The notes: a model not told the origin generated them from the letters alone. Positions 35,725-61,342 are shown, counted from the first letter of the stretch. The stretch: DNA of 64,000 bases from Siniperca chuatsi (GCF_020085105.1 NC_058059.1:28014471-28078470), one strand, 5' to 3'. Numbers and translations are program-made.

Positions 35725-36962
35725 TCGTAGAAAAGGTTTCAGTCGTAGTCATCTGGACTCTGTTTTCAGAATCAAGACGTTTCGGCTCCCATCCGGAAGT
35801 CATTCTCAATTGTGAAAAATGGTCTGAGAACTCAGAAATGTAAGCTACTCTGTGTTACTTAAGCCCTGCCCTCAGGAAGGAGTCTACCTGAGTATCTGCT
35901 GTTTACCCCGCCTTGTTTCACCTGAAACTGACCTTCTTTTGTTTCCAAGATGGCCCAGTAATCAGTAATCAGGCCTATTGTTTTCTGGCTGCACGTCTCT
36001 CATCAATGTTAAGTACCTGATTAGCATATGATTGGCTTGACCAAGGTGCTAATACACTGTGGTAAACGTTGGGCAGATTGAATCTCAGACCACCATTTCT
36101 GTTCAAAGAGGGGTTTTCTTTTTTCACAAAAATGGCTTCTTTGACTCCTCTTTCAAACCAACTCTTCTCTCTACGTGAATCTTCACCTCGCTGTCTTCAA
36201 ATGTGTGGTTTGTAGCTTTTAGATGCAAATGCATGGCGCTCTGTAATCCTGAGTTAGCGTGTCGTCTGTGCTGATAAAGTCTTTTGTGAAGTGGCTGTTT
36301 AGTCTCGCCTATGTACCGTTCTTTGCAGTTTTCCTCACTGCACTGAATGGAGTAGACAACATTGCTCTGTTTTTGTGTGGGCATCGTGTCCTTAGGATGA
36401 ACGAGTTTCTGTCTTAAAGTGTTGCCTGGTTTAAAGAAAACAGGAACATCGTGCTGTCTAAAGATCCTTTGTAGTTTTTCAGACAGTCCAGATACATAAG
36501 GGATGGAGACACCGTTCCTTTTTGGTTCTGTTACACTTTTGTCCTGTTTTTTAGCCCAAGTAGGATAACCACAGACTGAGAGAGCATTCTGGACATGCCT
36601 TTCCTCTTTCTTCTTACCCTCTGAGCCGGTGAGCACTTCTTGGGCTCTGTGTTGTAATGTCTGGATTACACCCAGCTTGTGCTGTAGTGGATGGTGTGAG
36701 TCAAAGAGCAAGTATTGATCCGTATGTGTTGGTTTCCTGTACACTTCTATCTGGAGCTTTCCGTCCTCTCCTCTGAGAGTAGAACAGTCAAGAAAGGCCA
36801 AGCGGTTCTTTTTGGCAGCCTCTCGTGTGAACTTGATGTTGGTGTCCACAGTATTGATATGCTCTGAGAACGCTTCCAAGTCTTGTTTCTTGACCCTCAC
36901 AAACGTGTCATCCACGTAGCGGTAGATGGAACACTCCTGATGAATGAGGGACTACACCGTCT
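35725..36962 (-). mobile_element. 5'-truncated Penelope-like retroelement with 13-bp target duplication
   Basis: CATAACTTAACAG flanks the insertion at 35712-35724 and 36963-36975. The minus strand encodes the last part of the reverse transcriptase and a GIY-YIG endonuclease, followed by a 3' UTR and the terminal sequence shared with 4643-4912. It sits inside a Tc1 element, so it is the younger insertion. Confidence 0.9.
36124..36930 (-). pseudogene. Penelope-like RT C-terminus and GIY-YIG endonuclease
   Basis: The frame starts within the RT at IYRYVDDTFV (the YxDD catalytic motif) and continues through the thumb region (IEVYRKPTHTDQYL, HPLQHKLGVI). The linker then leads to a GIY-YIG-type nuclease core with VYSIQCSEENCKERYIGETK and LHKRLYQHRR. 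The first part of the RT is missing, so it cannot be autonomous, but about 265 codons are uninterrupted, suggesting a recent insertion. Closest groups by recollection are the Neptune/Penelope elements of fish. Confidence 0.85.
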
Positions 36963-37117
36963 CATAACTTAACAGTGGTTTATCACACCTGAGTTAAATT
37001 TCTCTAGCCACACCCAGGCCTGATTACTGCCACACCTGTTCTCAATCAAGAAATCACTTAAATAGGACCTGCCTGACAAAGTGAAGTAGACCAAAAGATC
37101 TTCAAAAGCTAGACATC

Positions 37118-37560
37118 ATGCCGAGATCCAAAGAAATTCAGGAACAAATGAGAAAGAAAGTAATTGAGATCTATAAGTCTGGAAAAGGTTATAAAGCCAT
37201 TTCTAAAGCTTTGGGACTTCAGCGAACCACAGTGAGAGCCATTATCCACAAATGGCGATAACATGGAACAGTGGTGAACCTTCCCAGAAGTGGCCAGCCG
37301 ACCAAAATTACCCCAAGAGCGCAGCGACGACTCATCCAAGAGGTCACAAAAGACCCCACAACAACATCCAAAGAACTGCAGGCCTCACTTGCCTCAGTTA
37401 AGGTCAGTGTTCATGACTCCACCATAAGAAAGAGACTGGGCAAAAATGGCCGGCATGGCAGAGTTCCAAGACGAAAACTACTGCTGAGCAAAAAGAACAT
37501 TAAGGCTCGTCTCATTTTTGCCAGAAAACATCTTGATGATCCCCAAGACTTTTGGGATGA
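37118..37560 (+). pseudogene. Tc1 transposase N-terminal half
   Basis: The frame begins MPRSKEIQEQMRKKVIEIYK and continues through the paired-like DNA-binding region (SGKGYKAISKALGLQRTTVR). A TAA stop at about 37259 sits where KWR-x-HGT should continue, and the frame is then open to [12 protein letters not shown]. The DDE catalytic half is deleted. Confidence 0.85.
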
Positions 37561-39404
37561 TCTGAAACATTTAAGTGTGACATGCAAAAAAATAAGAAAT
37601 CAGGAAGGGGGCAAACACTTTTTCACACCACTGTATGTGTGCATTTTCAGTATGTATGTGCACATTGTGAATGCTTGTGTGCCCATATTTCACCCTAAAC
37701 AGCCTCTCATAGCGTTAGTAGAGGTCACCTCCTATAGAGAGAGGGGGTCCGGGGACTGGTAAGTGCCTTCTGCCTGTGCTTCACGAGGCTGTTGTCACTG
37801 TGCCCCGGCACATCACCTCGGTCCTGCGGGCGCTTCCTTCTTTCTACGGGAGACTCCTGCTGCACTTTTTCTTTTTACTTTCAGTACGTACTGCAGCTTC
37901 CCTTACAAAGTCCGTACTTGCGCCTTGAAATTTGACCCTCTTGCTCATATGACATTTGAAGTAAAAACGAAAAAGTATGCGATTTGGAACGGGTGCTACA
38001 TTACTTGACGTTACCTTGGAGATACAACAGAACGCTATTCGCTGTTCGCCAGAGACGGAGGTCAACCCGGAGAGCTCTGCTGCTGTTATTTTGTAATGTA
38101 TGTAGTTACTTTGTAGCTTCTAGCCTGCAGTATTATATTCACAACAGTAAAATTACATATGCATTTCTCTGTCATTGATATTTTCATAGTTATGTCCTGT
38201 TGTTGTTATAGGCCAGGTTGTCTTGTCTATGATTATTTTGTTCAGTTAAACAATTCCTCTTCCTATTATTACTATCTATTGGACTGGTCACCAGTAGGCA
38301 TGTTACCCCCTTTCACACACAGCTCTCTGTCGCTGATGGTTTTTTGTTGTTGAATATATTTTCATGCAGAGATGCAGCTGCCTTACATTCAACTTCATTT
38401 TATTTGTAGTGTAGCATGCTTGACAGGTCTGTTGTGTAACCGTATACATTTTTGCAAAACTTTGAGATGCGACAGTGTATAATCAGATCATTGCAGTCCT
38501 AATATGTAGTGTCTTTGTATCTCAAACTGTAAATAACAAAAAAATGATGTCAGTTGTGTTTATGTCGGCGACTTGACGGGTCTTGCCCGACTTTCTGACT
38601 TGGAATTCTGACTTAAATGACCATTCCATTGCACTTTTCCATGTCGGAGGTTGTTTTTGTAGTGGATTGCAGCATTATTGATTGTTGTGTATTTGGATAC
38701 TAATGGTGCCTTCCATTTGAACTGCGAAGTCGGACTTTTCGAGTTCCCAGTCAGAAATTTCAACTGGAACGCCCCCTGAAGTCGGAAGAACCTCACTAAC
38801 CCCAACCTCAAAATCCAACATGGCTGCATCAACAGTTAGTGAAAGCTGTAGTAATATACTGTTTATAAGCACTTCTGTCTTTTGTGTCACATTAAACAAG
38901 TCGTACACACAGTACTGTCCAACTTCTATCTGTGGACATGTTGCTACGGTGTTTGTATGCGCGAAATACCGCGCAATGCGTGGTCATCAACTGGTATCGC
39001 TAACAATTGCTAGAGGCATCCATCTTGGTTTTCCGACTTGTACTGGAACGCGGTCAGCTCGGGTGTGAGGTCATTCCCAGCTCCAACCTCCGCCGTCCGG
39101 GGTAAATGGAACGTAGCATGACTTTCAGTAGTGTGCAGTGTTACTGACCGCTGTGCATTTGGCAGGCTTTGAATGTGTGCAGTGTTGCTCTTCCATAGTG
39201 TGTGCTAAGGTCGTCCTAACTCAGTGCTGTGTGTTGCTGGGTGGCTGCTCCTCTGTGGGGATTTTCTGTTTTGGGGTGTCCATTAATAGTTTTAATAAAT
39301 TTGTATCATCAATAAAGGCTTGTATATTTTAGATAACAAAGGTGGTGGCAGCATTACGCTACTATTAAAATCTTTAACAACTAAAATGTATTAGGTCTAC
39401 AATA

Positions 39405-39668
39405 TTATACAAGCCAGAGATCAGCAGGTAGAGCGGGTCGTCCGCTGATCACAGGGTCGGCGGTTCGATCCCCACCTCCTCATGTCTACACGTCAAAGTG
39501 TCCTTGGGCAAGACACTGAACCCCAAATTGCTGCATGGCCAGCACCCTGCGTGGCAGCTGGCTGCCATCAGTGTGAGTGTGTGTATGTGTGTGAGCAAGT
39601 GAATGCGGAGTAAAAACCTTGTGAAGCGCTTTGGATAAAGCGCTATATTAATGTAGCCATTTACAAAA
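39405..39668 (+). repeat. tRNA-derived SINE
   Basis: A tRNA-like head with a B box, GGTTCGATCC, at about 39462-39471 is followed by the body CCTTGGGCAAGACACTGAACC and the tail GAAGCGCTTTGGATAAAGCG. A degenerate relative occurs at about 63300-63450. I could not place a convincing A box, so its promoter may be worn. Confidence 0.7.
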
Positions 39669-40942
39669 AAGGGTACGTGTATCATTTAATAGATTTCCCA
39701 GCCGAACTCAGTAGTCCACACATTACAACACCAGATGTGAAAATCATTTACACTATGACAATGAAGTCATGTCACTTGCTGTCTTTAATTCAAAGGGCTT
39801 GCACTGATGAGTTTGCATCAGTACATGGGTAACAACTTGGAAACAATCAATGCAACTGCTTTACTTCAAGTCAAGAAAAACAATATTCTTATCAGGAGTC
39901 AATCATTTCTGCATTCAGACAGAAATCACTGTTACAACCAATTATTAGTTTGTGTCTGTCACTTTGTCCACAGTAGAACCTTCAGTCTGAGTGGTTAACA
40001 CAATGAAGACATGACATTTTAAAACAACCTCACTGTAAGAAGTCACATCATCAAAGGCATCTTGGAATTATGATATTATTTCAGGAATGCATTTTTCTTT
40101 CAATATATAAAACCTTTACTCAAAGTCAGCTTTACAGCTCCCAGCACTTCATTCATTTCACCTTTTAACATGGAAGATCAGTCCCACACTTATATTTCTA
40201 CTAGTTGTTCAATTGGTAGTTGAATTCCATTAATAATCTAATGTTGACTTCATTCAGAATATTGAGGTGTCATACTTTTTTAACTTGAAAAATACCGGCC
40301 TAAAATACAGACTACCTAAAGATTGACTTAAAAAATGGTAGCCAATATAGAAGTGGTTCATTTTACTATTAAAAATACACTATGTGTGTTTTTGAAGGTA
40401 ACACAACTTGAATGTTGTCCCACAAGGTCGTCCAAATGAAAGTTTGTCAAGGACAGTCTTTGACATTTGGACTTTCCTGTATCACACTTTATCAACCAGA
40501 GGAAAAAACTAAAGGTTTCTAGTGCGTGTTAGAAACTATGTCGCGTGAAGGAGAAAGGTTTCTTGTGTGCAGCAGCAACTGTCTCGTATGGGCTTCAGTT
40601 TCATGAATATGTCCACTGAGAAAAGCTTCATCATGTTTGGTCAAACAAGAGAAACCTTGCTAGCAAAGACCATTGCTCTTGAGGCAGTTAGTGCACACAA
40701 GAAGGAACTTCTCATTGATAAGATCATTTCTGATGAACTATACTGCGCATGCAAAATAGCTTTCAGCTTGAAATAGACACTTTGTTGCTCATGTCACTTC
40801 AGGGGCTCCATAGATTTCCTTCTGAACCACTCCTCGCATTTCCTTGTTTTTTTACATCTGGAAGGGAGTGTGCTGGGAGCTTGGGGTGGGAGATTTAATC
40901 TTTCTTTGTCTTGCTCTCGGAGATGTCCCTCACCGAGCCTCT

Positions 40943-53718
<12,776 letters not shown>

Positions 53719-53765
53719 GCTGCCGACACTCGGCTCCGCTGCCCGCTTCTCTCAGGTGTCGCGGT

Positions 53766-53873
53766 GTTTCCGTGGCAACGGTGTCAGAGGTCCCGCCCCT
53801 ACTCTGCCTCTTTGATTGGCTATTCCTAACCCTAACCTTAACCAACCCAACCAACGGAAACTAGCCAATCAGA
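53766..53873 (-). promoter_or_regulatory. tpm2: Probable exon 1b promoter: X-box and CCAAT boxes
   Basis: GTTTCCGTGGCAAC at 53766-53779 matches the RFX X-box consensus (GTNNCC-N2-GGNAAC) 48 bases upstream of the ATG. AGCCAAT in gene orientation lies at 53814-53820, and a second on the opposite strand at 53864-53870. The region is CpG-rich and I see no TATA box. Function is inferred from motif and position only. Confidence 0.55.
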
Positions 53874-53918
53874 GGCAGTGATGGTGGAGGGGGAAATAAC
53901 GCGTCAGGCGTCGGTACA

Positions 53919-53962
53919 ATTTCAAAATAAAGTGATTATCGATAAGCCCCTTATTTTGAAAT
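53919..53962. repeat. Nested palindrome upstream of exon 1b
   Basis: ATTTCAAAATAA (53919-53930) and TTATTTTGAAAT (53951-53962) are perfect 12-bp inverted repeats. The 20-base loop contains the self-complementary TTATCGATAA. Confidence 0.85.
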
Positions 53963-54604
53963 GACACGAAACATTAAATGCACGGACCCGGCGGGTAACA
54001 GGGATCATTCTGCGCAGGAGTTAGTATTAATAGTTAGTCATTTGTACTTTCTAATTTCGTAATTTGTTCTCTCAAATGAATAATGAGTGATCTAAAATGA
54101 CTAAATGGTTCCTCTAGGCTACTTAATTCGCCCCCTTCCATTAAAAGCATGGACTTGCGGTGTCTGCTCAGTGTTTTCTGGGCGTTGGGGGTAGGGGGCT
54201 TTGACCTTGCAGCTGAGGTTGGCTCATCCCCTTTAAATGCAGCAGCAGCAGACCTCAGCTGTCTCTGAGGAAAAAGGTGTTCTCCACCGAGTCCCAAGCC
54301 ACAAATATGAATACAATTACTAATATATTAATATTATTAAGCAGCACCAGATACTAATTAAGAGTACCTCAGATATTACTAGAATGTGCATTTTCTGAAT
54401 ACCATGCGTGTGACTGCAGAAAAAATCTTTTTTGCTCTGTATCCCATGGTTCATGAATTACTAGCCAAAACGTAAAGGGCTCCATAACTGACCACATGGC
54501 ATACCTGCCAACACTCCCGTTTTTATTGCAAGGCCATCTCCCCGAGCCCTCCAGGGTTGTTGTTTCTCCCGGGAAACTTTGCATGGCCCTCAAACTTGCT
54601 TATG

Positions 54605-54858
54605 AAAGTTGTATGTATTATGAATTATTATACTGTATTATCATCATCAACCGGTAAACCCACTTGGTACCTCACACTTATTGTATCTTATACTTATACC
54701 CACCTGGTACTTCATTTATTTTCTGACCTGTTTTTATAGTGCATTGTATTATATTTTTTGCTAGTCCTTCCTCCTGTGTGCACTGACGTAAAGGCGAGCT
54801 GCTGTAACAAAGAGTTTCCCTTCGGGGATCAATAAAGTATTTCTGATTCTGATGAATA
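54605..54858 (+). repeat. LINE 3' tail fragment
   Basis: Matches the 3' UTR of the LINE at 29640-30635, including CTCCTGTGTGCACTGACGT and AATAAAGTATTTCTGATTC. No coding sequence remains. Confidence 0.8.
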
Positions 54859-54861
54859 GTA

Positions 54862-54962
54862 TGGAAGCAAATAAGGGTCATTAATATTTTGATCTGTATA
54901 TATCCTGCAGTTGTATATCACCTTTAATGTGCATGTGAAAAAAATAGCATCTGAGTGTCTGA

Positions 54963-54993
<31 letters not shown>

Positions 54994-55400
54994 TGTGCTA
55001 GAACCTTTTGCCCTCCGATTGGACAGTTTGACTTCTTCTGATTGGATGGTAAGTGGCCAACGTGCTGATTGGTTGGTCAGCTCAGGTGTAAAAACAGGGT
55101 GCTTGTAGCTCCTAGCTTGTAGCTTGTAACTTCACTGTCACATACACATAATAGGAAATGTGTGTGTCCATCTCTGAAACCTCACTGTTGAAAATATTCC
55201 TGCACAAATTTGAATTACACATACACAAACTTGAATTTGTGAGAACAATTCCTTTTTTTCTTTTACAAATCCACACACTCAGATACTGCATGCTATTTTT
55301 GCACATGCACATTAAAGGTGATATACAACTGCAGGCTGTGAAATTATGTGTGAACATAATTTCACAAGATCAAAATATTAATGACCCTTATTTGCTTCCA
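54862..55400. mobile_element. Foldback MITE with long terminal inverted repeats
   Basis: The ends TGGAAGCAAATAAGGGTCAT and its complement form inverted repeats extending inward for roughly 100 bp per side, with some gaps (also TTGTATATCACCTTTAATGTG). TA flanks both ends (54860-54861 and 55401-55402). A poly-A run at about 54968-54993 lies inside. No coding capacity. Confidence 0.8.
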
Positions 55401-55976
55401 TAGGATAGGCCTACATTCCAAGTTTTGGAAGCTTGTCTGACAGCACCCGAGTTGCCAGATCGTCTATGAAACATCCACACACACTACATACAGTTTCAAC
55501 CTATCTGTTACCGCAACCTGGCAACCCACACCACGATCCAAGGGGTGTGTGCGCAGCGGCTCGCTGCGGGCCAGCTAAGATAACTGTTGGCAAAATGTCA
55601 GGCGCTATCGATTACATGTTTCAATATGTAGAGCACTTCCCCATCTGCACCTGCCTGCCATGTATTATGTCTTTAGCACGTAGAGTATTTGAGATATTGA
55701 AGATTTTATACACTGTCCCATAGATCGCAACTCAATACAAATATTCATTAAAATGAATAACTAATTGATTATAACAGATATTAAAAAGTGCAAGCATCAG
55801 TCCCCTAAACATGCTTACATGTACATATGAGAATTGGAACCATGTAGCTGTAAGTATGTACGAGTAGAAGGGTGTGCTATTGATAACATGCTTCATGTTG
55901 ATAACATGTTGAGCACTTCCCCATGGGGCACCTGCGTACCAAACATAATTTTTTGATTCTAAAAAGATCTGTGTAG

Positions 55977-56782
<806 letters not shown>

Positions 56783-56999
56783 AGCCGTCCAATCAGCTCA
56801 TCTCAATCAGCTGTGTGTCCCCGTGTGCAATTAATGGTTGCCATGGTGATGGTGACAGCTGGTGACTCCTGGGTCAGACAGTTCATTTAATAGAGATTGA
56901 GCTGAGTGTATTTCCTGAATGTTTCCATCGTGGCAGAGAGCGGACTCTGCTGAACGCGTTCCTGTCTTTGGTGTCAAAAATGTGGGAATTAGAGCGACC

Positions 57000-59900
57000 G
57001 TCTTTCTTTTTTGCTCCAGTCGCTACAGGAAACGAGGAAGAATAAGAATAGTAAAGAGAAACAGAGACGAACAAAAATCTGCTGTTGCCCAGCAGTCCCA
57101 CCAATTAATACATAGAAATAAACAGTGCCCTGTGCTCAATATTGCTCTATATATTAATATTCATTGTACCGCTGCTGTAAATGTATGTCATAAATAGAAT
57201 TTCTAATATTTGTAAATACATTTCCTTTGTATACATACTGTACATTAGGCGTGGCTACGGGTTTACGCGGGTGGTCTACATGTGTGTTTTGGTGCACCAC
57301 TGAACACCACACGAGTTCCCAACCCCCCCGTGTCCATCAGTCTGTACAGCTCTCTCATCACTCTATCATGCACTGTTTTCATGTCCCTCTCACTCACTTC
57401 ACTGCTGTTCCCATATCTGCTCCTGGCAGTGTGATGACCCCTTATTACATCCGTATACTTTTAATGCCATACTTTTTTATCCATTCAAATACTATACTGT
57501 TTTTTTCATTGCTTATAATTGATAACATAGCAACCTGTTCATTCATGCATTGTACCATCAATTTTAATTTGCACCGAACTTTGTTCTACATGTATAAAGT
57601 TGTAACTCATCTTTATCTCTTTATCAGGTATCGTAAATCACTGTGAAGAGAGCCTCAACGGTCTATGAACTCTGTTTGTATGGAATGCTTCATGGCTTTT
57701 TACAGCATTCAAAGATTAATTTGGCTCAAGCTTCTACATTTTTGCTCAAGCTCATAAATATATTAATTACCAAAGTCGTCAGTTACATTTTGTGTATGAC
57801 TATAAAAATGTACAATTTTGATAAAATGGATTTAAATCATGTCAGGTTTATATATTAGAAATATTATACATTAGAATCACACTTGATTTATATTCAATTT
57901 GATGTCCTGAGGCAGAGATGTTCAAGTTGCAGTGAACATCATGTACAACAGCAGACTCCTGTAAGCAGTGGAAACATAAACAAATTCATGCATTGCTCTA
58001 ATTCTTTTCCATCTTTGGTAACATCGCAGTAACACTGCATACAGGAAGGTCCCACTCCTTTCAGGACAAATAAAGGGAGTCTTCACTCTTCCCTGCGCCG
58101 CTCTGATATTTGCACTATAATTGGTCATAAATGCTATGACTCATAACTTATGGAAACCTGCACAAATGTCAGAACTATCCATAATCACTGACCCTGGTCT
58201 TCAAAGCACACTCTGAGTATAAGCTTAGAGGAAATATATAGCACTAACATTAAACTGACCAAGTCAGGGTGGGGAGTTAAAAGAACACTTACAGTAGGAA
58301 TAGTTAGGAATGGTGTAACAGCACTCAGGCAGCCACGCAGACTTGGCAGAGACACTTTTTGCACTGAATATACAGGCAAGTACTTCCTCCCAGGGTGTGT
58401 AGCTACACCAGCACGTTCCATCAATCACATGGTTGGTTAGAGATGTTGGGTTAGACATGGTACTTTTTGGGTAGAAGGTTGAAAGTGGCTTCTAAGGACT
58501 TAGAGCAGCTTGTTGGGGTCCTCCACAGCCTGGGAGGAAGCTCTGCCTGAGAAGACCAATTTAGGGGAAATAAGGTCCTTGAAACATTAACATACATGCA
58601 AGAAAGTTGGTTTGCTAACTGAGTGTGACTTATTTGATCTGGGCTCATAGTGGCTCTCAATAATATTATTTGATGCAGAAGAATGCAGTCAAATTTGAAA
58701 GCATTTTCCTAATTTGAACATTGTTTTGTGAGGACAGTTCATAATTACAAGCTCTCACAAATAATGTAAAGATTAGTTACATTTCTTGTTACTGTTTATT
58801 GTTAAAATTATTTCTTATGATCACAAACTCATCTGTGGAGGGTCTGAATAGTGAGTGTGCTCAAAGATCCAGCTGGATGCGAAGGATGTGCGCACACTTG
58901 AACGAGTTAACGTGTTCACTTACAGACATGTAGAGAGAGAGACAGACAGACGGACATTAGCACTACGGCAAAATGTCAAAGGGCAATGGGTTGTGATGGG
59001 GCCGTGTCTGAAGCTAATATGAGGCCTCAGCAGTCTGAGTTCTACACATCAAGTGCAGATCTATAAGTTACAGTTACCTCTTTGTGTTTCCTTACTGAGC
59101 TGCAGTGGAAGCACAGGGAGAAGAGAGGAAGTTTGTACTAAAAAGGCTGAAGCCTCATACTCACTTCAGATAAACTTTGGAATACATTTTTACTGCGGGT
59201 TTGGTCCCCCATCACGTACACTGGAAGTGCAATGGAAAATGATCTTTTAATGGCCAGTATGAACAGGAGGCTGTGTCAAAGCCTGTGTCAGTGTTCATAC
59301 GGACATGTGACTGTTGCTTTAAGACAGACCTGTGCGTTAACCTACCCCGTATGTGTGGTTTTCACAAATTTGACTGGCATGTTTTGCCAGATGAAGTGCG
59401 CTGTAGCAAAAGTGGAGCCAGGATAAACTTTTGTCCTGGACTGACCTGTGAAACACTGTGTGACAAAGGAGCATACCTATAGTGTGTAGCACTGTTTAGT
59501 CTACTTAAAGTTAATATTGGTGCATGATACACATTATGATATATAGTATTGTAGTATTCTTTTACTAAACAATACTTTTATCTTAGCGAACAGTGTGCAG
59601 TTCTTAAAGGGTTTCCACATGGTTCCAAGGAGCAGCAGCATCGGTACAGGCTGGTGCCAAGCAAGGACTGAAGAAACCAAATCCTCTACGCCAAGCTCTC
59701 CAGATTGGTTAGAATAGATGGCATTTGCCTCGAGGTGCTGACAAGCTTTATGATATGTTGGTAAAATCTGATACGGCACATGACAGATTTAATAGCGTCT
59801 GTGCTGCTGCTGTCAGCGGTGAGACTGCTACTCAGCAGAAGCTAATGATGACGCTTTGGAGATTTAGCACAACCAGCTTTAAAGTGCACTCCTGAAGATC

Positions 59901-60270
59901 AACATTAAAATGCTGATGATTACTGGGCACATACGAGATGTTGGGAGTGTAAAGTCTGACTGACAGTAACAAACTGGTCAGTGCGTATTTATGCTGGTTT
60001 ATAGCACGTCATATAGCATGTCACTGATGGTCCAAATTTACAACTATGCAGTACTTCAAGTTAAACAGCCTGGTGCTACTTTGTTTTGAAGCAAGTTTGA
60101 GTAGTGACACATGAAACATTTCACAATCACAGCACATGTAGTCAACAACACGACACCTGTGTTACTGTGTGAGGGATCAGATGTGACCAGACCGAGTACA
60201 ATAGCTTAATGTGGTCTTAATATAGTTCTCTGCAGTAATGTGACCCCTGGCATCAGCTCCCTTCACTCAC
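57000..60270. other. Tropomyosin intron between exon 2 and exon 1b
   Basis: No exon of known tropomyosin type is present. The one exon-like open frame, at 58293-58458 on the minus strand, is treated as a finding. The rest is unremarkable AT-rich intron. Confidence 0.5.
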
Positions 60271-60396
60271 ATCTGCTGCCTTTTTCTCTGCCTGCTCCAG
60301 CTTCTCCTGGGCATCCTTCAGCGACTCGGAGTATTTGTCCAGCTCATCCTCCACTCCTTTCAGCTTCTTCTGCAGACCCAGCAGCTCCTCCTCCAG
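60271..60396 (-). CDS. tpm2: tropomyosin exon 2 of the long isoform
   Basis: Exactly 126 nt, the canonical exon 2 size, encode [20 protein letters not shown] and then [22 protein letters not shown]. This is the 2b/striated type. Phase 0 at both ends lets it join exon 3 at 52371. The long (284-residue) isoform needs exon 1a, which I do not find up to 64000, so the gene extends beyond the window. Acceptor CCTGTAG, donor gtgagt. Confidence 0.95.
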
Positions 60397-61342
60397 CTAC
60401 AGGCCAAGTACAGCAGCACACATACACAGAAACAGAACACGTCAGATAGTTGGAAGGCTTGTCTTTGACACCTACAACCATAAAGGACATTGATATAATT
60501 TAGAACAAGAATAACTGGAACTCTTTTTACACCACTCGCAGCATGCTCTGTGAAGGCAATATTCTCTATCCAACACTGTGGTTCAGAGCAAGCTATCTCA
60601 ACAAACCCTGTCTCCTACAAAGTCCATTTATATACTACTAATTTGCTTTGCCAAATACATTTTGGAATAAATGAATGGAGGCGAAGGAGGAGGTCAGGGT
60701 GGATGGTTGTACACACAAACCTCGGGACTTTGACAGAGAACAGGGTTAATGTCTTGCGTGCCACCTGTTGTTAAGCTTAGCCTGCTAAAGATGGGGGGTT
60801 TGGGGTGTGTTATGCTAGTAGCGGCTAATGTAGCCTGGAGCCTCTGCAGCAGAGATGAGCAGCGGGCTACAGAGGTCTGCTAAGCTCACTTCTTTCTAAC
60901 TTTGAAACTTGGAGTCTTCAGCCCCAACCGACGCTGACTCGAGTGACATCACTCGAGGACATTTATCAGACTGCACACAGCTCCGTCTGGAGACACTAAA
61001 GGCTTCATACTACTTTTTTCAAATGGGCAGTAGAACTCGCCAACACCTGGAAACACGCTGAAGTGGAAAATCAGTGGAGTTCCCCTCGAACATCGAACGT
61101 TTTGCCGATGGGATGATTCCTAATGTTTCCGGTGACCTGCTGACCTTTCCTGTAGATCCCAAATCAGGACAAGTGACGTTTGAAGGCCCGTCTCATAGAA
61201 CAATTTATCCCCTCCTGGCCTAGCGCCCTCGCAGACGTAACATAAAAGGTACGAGTTAACAGTGAGCATGTCACGTACGTATGAAAGTCCACCACCATCC
61301 GGTGAATTCAAAAGTTTGCTGTCTCAGTTATACATCAACTGC

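Larger units (their letters stand above)
35498..37633 (+). mobile_element. Tc1-type element, internally deleted, carrying a Penelope-like insertion
   Basis: Both ends carry CAGTGGTGTGAAAAAGTG inverted repeats with flanking TA (35496-35497 and 37634-37635). The transposase fragment runs from 37118. The C-terminal half of the gene is deleted, so the N-terminal half joins directly to the right terminal region. Subtracting the 1.25-kb Penelope-like insertion and one copy of its target duplication leaves about 885 bp of Tc1 sequence. Confidence 0.9.
32510..40900. other. Repeat-rich intergenic block between il6st and the tropomyosin gene
   Basis: I find no host exon here. The block holds an inverted L2 tail (33597-33835), an L2 LINE split by a MITE (33885-35275), a Tc1 element split by a Penelope-like element (35498-37633) and a tRNA-type SINE (39405-39668). 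The remaining segments (32510-33590, 37640-39400, 39670-40900) show nothing I recognise beyond the tropomyosin 3' UTR near the right end. Confidence 0.6.

Noticed and set aside
36932..36962. Hammerhead ribozyme core suspected from CTGATGA at the Penelope-like 5' boundary
   Set aside because: CTGATGA is on the strand opposite to the element, and the needed GAAA plus stems do not fit within the available bases.
54034..54297. 87-codon minus-strand open frame (MGLGGEHLFPQRQ...)
   Set aside because: Starts like a protein but has no recognisable family and sits in repeat-rich sequence; could be a retroelement ORF1 remnant but I cannot support it.
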